Shown: positions 1 through 6,625, counted from the first letter of the stretch. The stretch is DNA of 10,050 bases from Candidatus Rokuibacteriota bacterium (GCA_016177555.1 JACOVB010000130.1:1-10050); one strand, 5' to 3'. Made by a program: numbers and translations. Notes: a model not told the origin generated them from the sequence alone.

Positions 1-1
1 C

Positions 2-199
2 ATTCTCGACCAGCTGTACTGCTACTGCGAGTGCGACAAGCACATGGGGCACAAGAGCCTGCTGTCGTGCTACACCGACGGCCACGCCGCCACCTGAGAC
101 ATCTGCATGGACGAGGCGCTGGACGCGTCTCGACTGGCGAAGGCGGGGTACTCCGTGGCGCGCATCCGCGCCGAGATCGATCGCAAGTACGGGCGATGA
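2..199 (+). CDS. PCYCGC-family protein, 3' part, probable selenoprotein with in-frame UGA (Sec)
   Basis: Reading from base 2 gives a continuous protein of 65 visible residues if the TGA at 95-97 is decoded; the 5' part lies outside the window. Before the TGA the protein has CYCEC, then GHKSLLSCY and a GHAAT stretch. After it come DICMDEALDA and a charged helix ending IRAEIDRKYGR before the real stop TGA at 197-199. This matches, from memory, the PCYCGC-motif family (C-Y-C-x-C, GHKSLxxCY, HAAxCDxC, EALxA, IRxxID). The TGA falls exactly where family members carry Cys, making a U-x-x-C motif (UDIC) typical of thiol/selenol redox or metal-binding sites. Conservation continues on both sides in one frame, and a SECIS-like hairpin follows. 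The stop overlaps the ATG of the next gene, suggesting coupled expression. The biochemical role of the family is unknown to me; a periplasmic redox or metal-binding protein is inference. The alternative is a TGC-to-TGA nonsense mutation or sequencing error. Confidence 0.78.
112..132 (+). promoter_or_regulatory. Candidate bacterial SECIS element downstream of the in-frame UGA
   Basis: Bases 112-119 (CGAGGCGC) pair with 125-132 (GCGTCTCG) in an 8-bp stem with one G-U pair. The stem closes a five-base loop, TGGAC, at 120-124. The loop has G at its second position (base 121), 24 bases after the UGA. Known bacterial SECIS hairpins sit inside the coding region just 3' of the UGA, with a small apical loop and a conserved G in the first two loop positions about 16-37 bases downstream. 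This hairpin meets all of those criteria. It would recruit SelB and tRNA-Sec. In GC-rich coding DNA an 8-bp hairpin can arise by chance, so the strength of the call rests on its position together with the protein-level evidence. Confidence 0.65.
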
Positions 200-2136
200 T
201 GCTCCGAGTGCTGGTGACCGCGCTGGTCACGCTCCTGCCGGCCCTCGCCGCGGCCCATGGCGAGCATGGCTCGGCGGTCCCGCTGGGGGCCACCGCCACG
301 GTGGCCGGGTACGAGATCGAGCTGCTGAGCGGGACGGGTCCGCTGCGGCTCGGAGAGCCGGGGCAGGTGGTGGCCAAGGTCGGGCGCGGCGGCTCCGGCG
401 ATCCCGTTTCCGGCGGGACCGTGCTGATCGGGCTCAGCGCCGATGGCGCAGCGCCGGACCCGCGGCCGGCCCTCGAGGTGACGTGGGCAGGCAGCTACGT
501 CGTCACCGTCACCCCTTCCAGGATGGGCGAGCATCGCGTGCGCGTGGTGCTCGCCTCCCTCGAGGGGCAACGCTTCGAGCCTGGGCTGGTGGTGGATCTG
601 CCTATCACCGTCTCGGGGGCGGCGGGCATGGGCGCGGCCGCGTGGACACTGGTGGCGCTGCTGGGAGGGGGCGCGCTGGCAGGGCTCTACCTGGTCGGGA
701 TGCGGGCGCGGCTCGGTGTGCCCTCGCGAGAGCCCGTCGATCTCCTGGCCTCACCGTGGCTTCGCGGGACCCTGACCTCCCGCCTGTTCCAGCCGGCGCT
801 GCAAGTCCCGCTGCTCCTGCTCATGGGCGTGATCGTCTTCCTGGGCTTCTTCGACGTCCAGGAGGGTGGCGTCAACCTCGCCACCAAGCTCACGTGGACG
901 ATCTGGTGGGCCGGCATCATCTTCACCTTCGTGCTCCTCGGGCGCGTCTGGTGCCTGGGTTGCCCCTTCGGCGCGCTCAACGAGTGGACCTCGGGGCTGG
1001 CGAGGGCGGCCCGCCGGCTGCCGAAGCCCTTCCGCAATATCTGGTGGGCCACGGGGATGTTCGTCCTGCTCACCTGGGCGGACGAGCAGCTCGGCGTGGT
1101 GCGCTCGCCGCTGGTGACGGCGTGGATCGTCGTCTTCTTCGCCGTGTTCGCGGTGGCGGTGGGCCTCTTCTTCGAGCGCCGGAGCTTTTGCCGGTACCTC
1201 TGTCCGATTGGCGGGCTCATCGGGATCTACTCCATGACCGCGCCGGTCGAGCTCCGAGCGAAGGACGCGCTGCAGTGCCGGTCCCACCGCGACAAGGAGT
1301 GCTACCAGGGCGGCGCCGGCGGCCGCGGCTGTCCGATGCTGGAGTTTCCGCAGGCGCTCGACCGCAACAACTACTGCACGCTCTGCGGCGAATGCCTCAA
1401 CGCCTGCTCGCGGGACAACCTGGCCCTGCGCTTCCGGGCCTTCGGCAAGGATCTCTGGGCGTCGGGGCGGCGGTTCCTCGACGAGTCGTACCTGGCCGTG
1501 GCCCTCGTGGGCATCACCCTGGTGGTGACGGCGCAGATGCTCTCGGCGTGGCCGGGCCTGATCTCCCAGATGGCCCGCTGGCTGCCGGGCTGGGTGCGAG
1601 GCGCCGTGAAGCCCGTCACCTATCTCGGAATGATCGAGACGGGCATTCTCCTGGTCGGGGCGCTGGTGGCGATTCCCGCCGTCGTGTACGGGGGCGCCCG
1701 GCTGTCCGATCGGCTGGCAGGCCAGCAGGGGCTCGGGCCCCGTCGCACCTTCGTCACCTTCGGCTACATGTTCATCCCGGTGGGACTCGCCCTGCACCTG
1801 GCCCACAACCTCGCCCACCTGCTCCTCGAGGGCGGGGGCATCGTGCCTGCGGTGCAGCGGGCGGTGGGGCTGTACACCCCGCTGTGGCTGGGCGTCCCCG
1901 ACTGGAAGCAGGCGCCGCTGGCCTCGGAAGCGGTGATCGGGCTCCTGCAGATGGGCATCCTCGCGGGCTTCTTCGTGCTGTCACTGGTGGCGGGCCAGCG
2001 GACGGCGCTCCGCGTGTACGGCGATCCGCGAGCCGCCAGCCGCGCCCTTGTGCCCATGGCCGTGCTCTCCTTCGCATTCACCGTGGCGGGCATCGTGCTG
2101 CTGAACCAGCCGATGGGCATGCGTCACGGGATGTGA
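196..2136 (+). CDS. Membrane polyferredoxin (NapH/NosR/CcoG-like) with N-terminal YtkA/FixH-like domain
   Basis: 646 residues from the ATG at 196, which overlaps the upstream stop as ATGATGA; the adjacent ATG at 199 is equally possible. There is no clear Shine-Dalgarno, consistent with translational coupling. The protein starts with a signal peptide or anchor (LVTALVTLLPALAAA). A beta-rich extracytoplasmic domain of about 110 residues follows, resembling YtkA/FixH. Several membrane helices come next. Two CX2-3CP motifs typical of NapH, NosR and CcoG are present: CLGCP at C253/C256 and CRYLCP at C332/C336. A ferredoxin motif CTLCGECLNAC starts at C394, preceded by more cysteines (CRSH, KEC, RGCP) that could complete a second [4Fe-4S] cluster. 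A late helix carries H534, H537 and H541, possible haem or metal ligands. Such proteins move electrons across or along the membrane to periplasmic partners. The partner here may be the upstream Sec protein, but that is inference. Confidence 0.85.
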   Translation: MMLRVLVTALVTLLPALAAAHGEHGSAVPLGATATVAGYEIELLSGTGPLRLGEPGQVVAKVGRGGSGDPVSGGTVLIGLSADGAAPDPRPALEVTWAGSYVVTVTPSRMGEHRVRVVLASLEGQRFEPGLVVDLPITVSGAAGMGAAAWTLVALLGGGALAGLYLVGMRARLGVPSREPVDLLASPWLRGTLTSRLFQPALQVPLLLLMGVIVFLGFFDVQEGGVNLATKLTWTIWWAGIIFTFVLLGRVWCLGCPFGALNEWTSGLARAARRLPKPFRNIWWATGMFVLLTWADEQLGVVRSPLVTAWIVVFFAVFAVAVGLFFERRSFCRYLCPIGGLIGIYSMTAPVELRAKDALQCRSHRDKECYQGGAGGRGCPMLEFPQALDRNNYCTLCGECLNACSRDNLALRFRAFGKDLWASGRRFLDESYLAVALVGITLVVTAQMLSAWPGLISQMARWLPGWVRGAVKPVTYLGMIETGILLVGALVAIPAVVYGGARLSDRLAGQQGLGPRRTFVTFGYMFIPVGLALHLAHNLAHLLLEGGGIVPAVQRAVGLYTPLWLGVPDWKQAPLASEAVIGLLQMGILAGFFVLSLVAGQRTALRVYGDPRAASRALVPMAVLSFAFTVAGIVLLNQPMGMRHGM

Positions 2137-2157
2137 TCTCTCCAACCCCGTCTCCCC

Positions 2158-2397
2158 GTGATTGGGGCGCTGGGCCGCTGTCAAAGCACGGGTGACCGGG
2201 GCGACATCTCGGCCAAGATGGCCTGGAAGGACGGGGTGTGGACGACGGTGTTCTGGAGGAAGCTTTCAACCGGCAGCCAGTTCGATGTACAGTTCAACGA
2301 TCTGAAGAAAGAATACTCCTTCGGCGTGTCCGTGTTCGACAACACGCAGGTGCGTCACGCCTACACGCCGGGGGTGCTCAAGCTGAAGTTCGAGTAG
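2158..2397 (+). pseudogene. C-terminal remnant of an ethylbenzene-dehydrogenase-type (EB_dh) haem-binding domain
   Basis: An open frame of 79 codons runs from a GTG at 2158. Its recognisable part starts near base 2194 with GDISAKMAWKDGVW and continues through TVFWRKLSTG, DVQFNDLKK, YSFGVSVFDN, VRHAYTPG and VLKLKFE. This pattern is the C-terminal end of the cytochrome c-552/DMSO-reductase-like haem-binding domain (EB_dh family), as in gamma subunits of ethylbenzene and related dehydrogenases. Those domains are normally 200 or more residues; only about 68 remain, and no upstream exported part exists in any frame before the polyferredoxin stop. The first dozen codons do not resemble the family. 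A Shine-Dalgarno is not evident. I read it as a 5'-deleted gene that kept its natural stop and, shortly after, a terminator-like hairpin. It could still be transcribed, but it lacks the signal peptide and most of the fold. Family assignment is by remembered motif pattern. Confidence 0.6.
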
Positions 2398-2419
2398 CAG
2401 CGGTCGAAGCAGTCGCAGC

Positions 2420-2450
2420 CAGCCGCCGGGAGGCCTCTTCCCGGCGGCTG
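2420..2450 (+). terminator. Strong perfect hairpin, probable terminator or attenuator
   Basis: Bases 2420-2431 (CAGCCGCCGGGA) are perfectly complementary to 2439-2450 (TCCCGGCGGCTG), a 12-bp, very GC-rich stem with a 7-base loop. It lies 22 bases after the stop of the EB_dh remnant and 27 bases before the ATG of the next cytochrome gene. There is no T-run after it (CCGGTCACCC), so it is not a textbook rho-independent terminator. U-poor hairpins are common at operon ends in GC-rich bacteria. It may end the upstream unit or attenuate read-through into the cytochrome bc operon. No convincing -35/-10 promoter can be picked out in the short space that follows. Confidence 0.55.
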
Positions 2451-2477
2451 CCGGTCACCCGGCGGAAGGGGTTGCCC

Positions 2478-3674
2478 ATGCGGAGAAGCGTGAAGTGGAC
2501 CGTCGTCACCGCGTTCCTGCTCGTGCCTCTCGGTGCGGCCTGGGCGCAGCCCGTCTTCAGCCCGAGCCAGGATCCCCTGGCCGGATCACGGGTGTTCGGC
2601 GGCAAGGGATGCGTCAAGTGCCATTCGGTCAATGGGGTGGGAGGAAAGATCGGCCCCGATCTCGGGCGTATCCAGCGACCCCGGTCCTTTTACGATCTCG
2701 CGACGGCCATGTGGAACCACCTGCCGAAGATGACGGACCGGATGCAACAGCTGGGCATCCCCCGCCCGAAACTGGATAGCCGGGAGGCAGGAGATCTGAT
2801 CGGGTTCCTGTACACACTGAACTACTTCGACCCGCCGGGCAGCCTCGAGACCGGCAGGAAGCTCTTCTCGGACAAGAAGTGCATCCTCTGCCACACGGTC
2901 GGGGGGATCGGCGGCGTCGTGGGGCCGAACCTGGACTTCACGAAGCAGTTCGCCTCCCCGATGTTCGTGGCGTCGGCCCTGTGGAACCACGGGCCCCAGA
3001 TGGCGGAGACCATGAAGGCCAAGGGAGTGGAGCGGCCGACCTTCACCGGCGCCGAGCTGCGCGACCTCCTGGCCTTCCTTGTGCCCGCCTCTGCCGGGCC
3101 GCGCGAAGGCCCGCTCTACGTGCTCCCCGGCCGTGCCGACGTGGGGCGGCAGCTCTTCTCCGAGAAGCGCTGCATCGAGTGCCACGCGGCCGGCGGCGCA
3201 GGCGGGCGCGTGGGCCCGGACCTGGTGGAGCTCGGTGTGAGGCGGAGCCCGCTGGAGTTTGCCGCGGCTATCTGGAACAAGGTTCCGGCCATGGCGCAGG
3301 CCATGCAAGCGCGGGGCGTGCCCGTCCCCCAGCTCCGCCCCGAGGAGATGGCCGATCTGGTGGCCTACCTCTACTCGGTGAAGTACTTCGCGGAGCCGGG
3401 CAGCGTCAGCCGCGGATGGGCGCTGGCTGTGGACAAGGGGTGCCTCTTCTGCCACGGCGTTTACGGGGAGCGGGGCAAGCCGGCGAGCGATCTGACGCGC
3501 GCCAGGGGGCTCGACTCTCCCGCGGGAGTGGTCGCGAGCCTGTGGAACCACGCGACGGTGACGGCGGCTGCGCCAGGTGGAAAGAAGCGCCCATGGCCCG
3601 AGTTCCGGCCGCAAGAGATGGCCGACATCGGGGCCCTGCTTCAGGCGCTCGGGCGCGCGCGGCAGATCCCGTAG
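2478..3674 (+). CDS. Exported four-domain c-type cytochrome (tetrahaem, tandem mono-haem repeats)
   Basis: 398 residues. The ATG at 2478 is preceded by GGAAGGGG (2463-2470) at good spacing and begins a clean signal peptide ending AAWAQP; in-frame sequence further upstream is not part of the gene. Four CXXCH motifs lie at C45, C135, C232 and C322, each inside a domain of about 90 residues. The common pattern is GxxxF..KxCxxCH..xGxGGxxGPDL...W-N-H-x-P-x-M-x3-M...L..FL. Domains 1 and 3 share a linker (LYxxxYFxxPGS), so the gene looks like a duplicated two-domain unit. In domains 1-3 the WN(H/K)xPxM segment supplies Met as likely sixth haem ligand (M85 in domain 1). Domain 4 has WNHATVTAAAPGG instead and lacks that Met. 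Its role is probably periplasmic electron transfer next to the Rieske/cytochrome b module, eight bases from the next gene. It is not a recognised named cytochrome. Confidence 0.9.
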   Translation: MRRSVKWTVVTAFLLVPLGAAWAQPVFSPSQDPLAGSRVFGGKGCVKCHSVNGVGGKIGPDLGRIQRPRSFYDLATAMWNHLPKMTDRMQQLGIPRPKLDSREAGDLIGFLYTLNYFDPPGSLETGRKLFSDKKCILCHTVGGIGGVVGPNLDFTKQFASPMFVASALWNHGPQMAETMKAKGVERPTFTGAELRDLLAFLVPASAGPREGPLYVLPGRADVGRQLFSEKRCIECHAAGGAGGRVGPDLVELGVRRSPLEFAAAIWNKVPAMAQAMQARGVPVPQLRPEEMADLVAYLYSVKYFAEPGSVSRGWALAVDKGCLFCHGVYGERGKPASDLTRARGLDSPAGVVASLWNHATVTAAAPGGKKRPWPEFRPQEMADIGALLQALGRARQIP

Positions 3675-3682
3675 AGGATGCC

Positions 3683-4954
3683 ATGAGACTCACGGGACTG
3701 GGCTATGCCCTCGTACTTCTCCTGATGCTGGCGCCTTGGCCTGCGGAGGGAGCCTCGCCGCCTACCGACCGTTGCGCGGCCTGTCACCTCGAGACAGGTG
3801 ACGAGCGCCTGGCCGGGCCGGCGAGGGAGTTTCCCGGAGACATCCACGCGGCGAAGGGGCTGGGCTGCATCGCGTGCCACGGCGGCGACGCGCGGGAGAG
3901 CGGGCTGGAGGCGATGGACCCCGCCAAGGGGTATATCGGCAAGCCCAAGCGCCAGCAGATCCCGCAAGTCTGCGGCCGGTGCCACTCGGACGCCGGGTTC
4001 ATGAAGCGGTACAACCCCTCGCTGCGGGTCGATCAGGTGACCGAGTACGCCTCGTCAGTCCACGGCCGCCGGCTCAAGGAGCTGGGCGATTCGAAGGTGG
4101 CCACGTGCGTGAGCTGCCATCCCGCCCATTCGATCCGGCCGCCGTCCGACCCGAAGTCGAGCGTCCACCCGCTCAGGGTGGCCGACACGTGCGGGCGCTG
4201 TCACGCCGATGCCAAGTACATGGCCGGCTACAAGATCCCGACCGACCAGCTGCAGAAGTACAAGAGCAGCGTCCACTCGCAGGCCATGACGGTGAAGGGC
4301 GACCTCTCGGCGCCCACCTGCAACGACTGTCACGGCAATCACGGGGCCGTGCCGCCGGGCATCTCCTGGGTCGGGAACGTCTGCGGCCAGTGCCACACGG
4401 TCATGGCGGACCTCTTCAAGAAGAGCGTCCACGACAAGGTCTTCGTGGAGATGGGCAACCCTGGCTGCGCGACCTGCCACGAGAACCATGCGATCAAGCC
4501 GACCAGCGACGAGATGCTCGGGCTCGGCGACAAGGCGGTATGCGCCGGGTGCCACGCCGACGCCGACAAGGGCGGCAAGGCGGCCACCGAGATGAGGGCG
4601 CGGATCGACGCCCTGCGAACCGAGCACGACAAGGCGCAGGCGATCCTGCTCAAGGCTGAGCATGCCGGCATGGAGGTCAGCCAGGCGACGTTCGACCTGA
4701 ACGCCGCCGGCGAAGCCCTGGTCAAGGCGCGCACCGCCGTCCACGCCTTCTCGGTGGACGCGGTGGCGAAGGAGGTCGAGCCCGGGCTCGCGGTGAGCGG
4801 CAAGGCCTTCGCGCGCGGCGTGCGCGCCCTGCAGGAGCTGGCCTTCCGTCGCAAGTGGCTGGTGGTGTCCGTGGTGATCATACTGGCGCTCATCGTGGGG
4901 CTCGTGCTCAAGATGCGCCAAGTGGACCGGAGGCAGGAGGGACGCGATGGCTGA
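3683..4954 (+). CDS. Nonahaem membrane-anchored c-type cytochrome
   Basis: 423 residues from the ATG at 3683, with AGAGG at 3673-3677; an ATG at 3678 is out of frame. The signal peptide (LVLLLMLAPWPAEGA) is followed by nine CXXCH motifs between C31 and C287: CAACH, CIACH, CGRCH, CVSCH, CGRCH, CNDCH, CGQCH, CATCH and CAGCH. Repeating SSVHGR/SSVHSQ/KSVHDK segments supply likely distal histidines, as in the cytochrome c3/NrfB-like "HG...CxxCHxxH" multihaem proteins. A charged alpha-helical region with no haem follows (about residues 297-390). One C-terminal transmembrane helix (about 392-412) and a short basic tail end the protein, so the haem domain is periplasmic. The gene overlaps the Rieske start by 8 bases, indicating a subunit of the same complex. 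In the canonical bc1 layout a cytochrome c1 would be expected; this protein is the best candidate for that job here, by inference. Confidence 0.88.
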   Translation: MRLTGLGYALVLLLMLAPWPAEGASPPTDRCAACHLETGDERLAGPAREFPGDIHAAKGLGCIACHGGDARESGLEAMDPAKGYIGKPKRQQIPQVCGRCHSDAGFMKRYNPSLRVDQVTEYASSVHGRRLKELGDSKVATCVSCHPAHSIRPPSDPKSSVHPLRVADTCGRCHADAKYMAGYKIPTDQLQKYKSSVHSQAMTVKGDLSAPTCNDCHGNHGAVPPGISWVGNVCGQCHTVMADLFKKSVHDKVFVEMGNPGCATCHENHAIKPTSDEMLGLGDKAVCAGCHADADKGGKAATEMRARIDALRTEHDKAQAILLKAEHAGMEVSQATFDLNAAGEALVKARTAVHAFSVDAVAKEVEPGLAVSGKAFARGVRALQELAFRRKWLVVSVVIILALIVGLVLKMRQVDRRQEGRDG

Positions 4955-5402
4955 CGAGGCGGTGGACCAGGAGGCAACCCGCAGGCGGTTCATCAACTGG
5001 TTTCTGGGCACGAGCGCGGGGGCGTTCCTGCTTTCCGTGCTCTACCCGGTGGGCCGCTATCTGATCCCGCCCGAAGTCGGGGAGTCCACCGCGGGAACGG
5101 TGACGCTGGCGATCAAGCCCGACGACGTGAAGCCGAACACCGGGCAGATCTTCAAGTTCGGCAGCCGCCCGGGCATTCTCGTGCGGACAGCCCAGGGGGA
5201 GCTCAAGGCCTTCTCGGCCGTGTGCACGCATCTCAGCTGCACCGTCCAGTACCGGTCCGACATCAGCCACATCTGGTGCGCCTGCCACAACGGCCACTAC
5301 GATCTCAACGGCAAGAACATCGAGGGACCGCCGCCGCGGCCGCTCGACGCCTACGTCGCCAACGCCCGCGGGAACCAGATCGTGGTGAGCAAGGGCGCCT
5401 GA
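4947..5402 (+). CDS. Rieske [2Fe-2S] protein of a cytochrome bc-type complex
   Basis: 151 residues. The ATG at 4947 follows a strong AGGAGG at 4935-4940 and lies inside the end of the nonahaem gene. The N-terminus has [10 protein letters not shown] followed by a hydrophobic stretch (residues ~18-38), the Tat-like uncleaved anchor usual for Rieske proteins. Cluster-binding motifs are CTHLSC (C93, H95, C98) and CACH (C111, C113, H114). C93, H95, C111 and H114 should bind the cluster, while C98-C113 form the structural disulfide. The second motif reads CACHNGHYD where bc1/b6f proteins usually have CPCHGS-x-Y/F. The Ser that hydrogen-bonds the cluster is absent and Tyr is kept, which in studied Rieske proteins goes with a lower redox potential and menaquinol use. 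It precedes cytochrome b by two bases, in the standard petC-petB/fbcF-fbcB order. Confidence 0.95.
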   Translation: MADEAVDQEATRRRFINWFLGTSAGAFLLSVLYPVGRYLIPPEVGESTAGTVTLAIKPDDVKPNTGQIFKFGSRPGILVRTAQGELKAFSAVCTHLSCTVQYRSDISHIWCACHNGHYDLNGKNIEGPPPRPLDAYVANARGNQIVVSKGA

Positions 5403-5404
5403 GC

Positions 5405-6502
5405 ATGGCCACGGTCGAGAAGCGGCACGGCCGGCTCTGGACGTGGCTCGACAGGCGCGTCGGTCTTGCGGAGCTGGAGAAGCTCGCCAGGAAGAAGGAG
5501 ATCCCCGTCCACCGCCACACGGCCTGGTACTACCTCGGGGGGATGACGCTCTTCCTGTTCATGATCCAGGTGTCGACGGGCATCCTCCTCCTCTTCTACT
5601 ACAGGCCCAGTGCCGAGGAGGCATTCGAGTCGATTCAGTTCCTGATGGCCGAGGTGGAGTTTGGCTGGCTCATCCGCTCCATCCATGCCTGGGCGGCCAA
5701 CCTCATGATCTTCACGCTGTTCGTCCACCTCTTCAGCGTCCTGCTCCTCAAGGCCTACGCGCCCCCGCGGGAGATCACCTGGTTCTCGGGGATGGGGCTG
5801 ATGGGCCTCGCGATGGGCTTCGGCTTCACCGGCTATCTCCTGCCGTGGAACGAGCTGGCGTACTTCGCCACGAAGGTGGGGACCGAGATCACGGGGGCCA
5901 TGCCGGTGATCGGAGGATTCCTCGGCCGCCTCCTCCGGGGCGGGGACGAGGTGACCGGGGCCACGCTCACCCGCTTCTACGGGATCCACGTGGCGGTGCT
6001 CCCCGCGCTCACGACCCTGCTCCTGGGGCTCCACCTCTTTCTCGTCCAGCGACACGGCATGAGCGTGCCTCCCGGCGTCGCGGAGCGGGGCGGGTCCCGG
6101 CGCACGATGCCATTCCTCCCCAATTTCCTCCTGAGAGACCTGGTGGGGTGGCTCTCGGTGCTGGCGATCCTGGCGGCGCTGGCCGCGTACCTTCCGGCAG
6201 AGCTTGGCAAGAAGGCGGACCCGTTCCTGCCGGCGCCGGCCGGGATCAAGCCGGAGTGGTACTTCATGTTCATGTTCCAGACCCTCAAGTACCTGCCGGC
6301 CTACGTCCTCGGCATCGAGGGCGAGATCGTGGGCATCGTGGGCTTCGGGGTCGGCGGGCTGTTCCTCGCGCTCATCCCGTTTCTCGATCGGCGGACGGCG
6401 AGGGGCGAAGCCAGCCGGCTCTTCACATGGATCGGCGTCGCTGTCATCCTCTACATGATCGTGCTGACCTACCTCGGGTACACGGCGAGCGCGACCAAAT
6501 GA
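5405..6502 (+). CDS. Cytochrome b (b6 plus subunit IV-like regions fused) of a bc-type complex
   Basis: 365 residues. The ATG at 5405 follows the Rieske stop by two bases. The N-terminal half has the four-helix haem core. H94 and H108 (H-x13-H) lie on one helix and H195 and H210 (H-x14-H) on the other. The 14-residue spacing is that of cytochrome b6 rather than mitochondrial-type cytochrome b. The GYLLPW(N/S) motif is present, and the Qo-site PEWY is at residues 283-286. The C-terminal half ([15 protein letters not shown]..., then two further helices) corresponds to subunit IV, so both parts are on one chain as in cytochrome b. It would oxidise quinol (probably menaquinol) at the Qo site and pass electrons to the Rieske centre, with proton release. 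It ends at TGA 6500-6502, directly followed by a cytochrome c remnant. Confidence 0.95.
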   Translation: MATVEKRHGRLWTWLDRRVGLAELEKLARKKEIPVHRHTAWYYLGGMTLFLFMIQVSTGILLLFYYRPSAEEAFESIQFLMAEVEFGWLIRSIHAWAANLMIFTLFVHLFSVLLLKAYAPPREITWFSGMGLMGLAMGFGFTGYLLPWNELAYFATKVGTEITGAMPVIGGFLGRLLRGGDEVTGATLTRFYGIHVAVLPALTTLLLGLHLFLVQRHGMSVPPGVAERGGSRRTMPFLPNFLLRDLVGWLSVLAILAALAAYLPAELGKKADPFLPAPAGIKPEWYFMFMFQTLKYLPAYVLGIEGEIVGIVGFGVGGLFLALIPFLDRRTARGEASRLFTWIGVAVILYMIVLTYLGYTASATK

Positions 6503-6505
6503 GAG

Positions 6506-6625
6506 ATGTGGACCCACTCGCCCCGCATGGCCGCCAAGGCGGCCGAGCACGGGTTGCTCTTTCCGCGCTTCGCGGGCGAGGAGCTGGGCAACCTCATCTC
6601 ATTTCTGAGGAGTACACCGCGGTAA
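6506..6625 (+). pseudogene. C-terminal 39-residue remnant of a cytochrome c domain
   Basis: An open frame of 39 codons starts at ATG 6506, only three bases after the cytochrome b stop, and ends at TAA 6623-6625. It begins MWTHSPRMAAKAAEHG and ends LGNLISFLRSTPR. This matches the second half of the domains in the four-domain cytochrome upstream (MWNHLPKM...ARGVPVPQL...L..FLY), including the W-x-H-x-P-x-M segment with the Met haem ligand. The CXXCH half is missing, so the fragment cannot bind haem c on its own. No signal peptide or good ribosome site is present. It is probably the 3' end of a once complete cytochrome c gene that followed cytochrome b, left by a deletion whose left end is at or near the cytochrome b stop. 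An assembly collapse in repeated cytochrome sequence is the alternative. Confidence 0.7.

Noticed and set aside
95..97. Genome-wide reassignment of UGA as a sense codon
   Set aside because: UGA is used as the normal stop by many genes here (for example at 197-199, 2134-2136, 4952-4954 and 6500-6502), so only local recoding is plausible.
31..195. N-terminal extension of the polyferredoxin reading frame back to base 31
   Set aside because: This part overlaps the Sec protein in another frame, is Arg/His-rich without family character, and precedes a clear signal peptide beginning at 196/199.
751..1818. Long minus-strand open frames opposite real genes (also at 2586-3614, 4055-5011 and 5351-6550)
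   Set aside because: They are typical shadows in GC-rich DNA: low-complexity Arg/Glu/His-rich translations with no domains, opposite clearly conserved proteins.
2154..2167. CCCC/GGGG hairpin just after the polyferredoxin gene
   Set aside because: The stem is only 4 bp, with no T-run; it is too weak to call a terminator in this base composition.
2238..2477. Upstream extension of the tetrahaem cytochrome frame
   Set aside because: It overlaps the EB_dh remnant and the hairpin in another frame; the signal peptide and Shine-Dalgarno fix the start at 2478.
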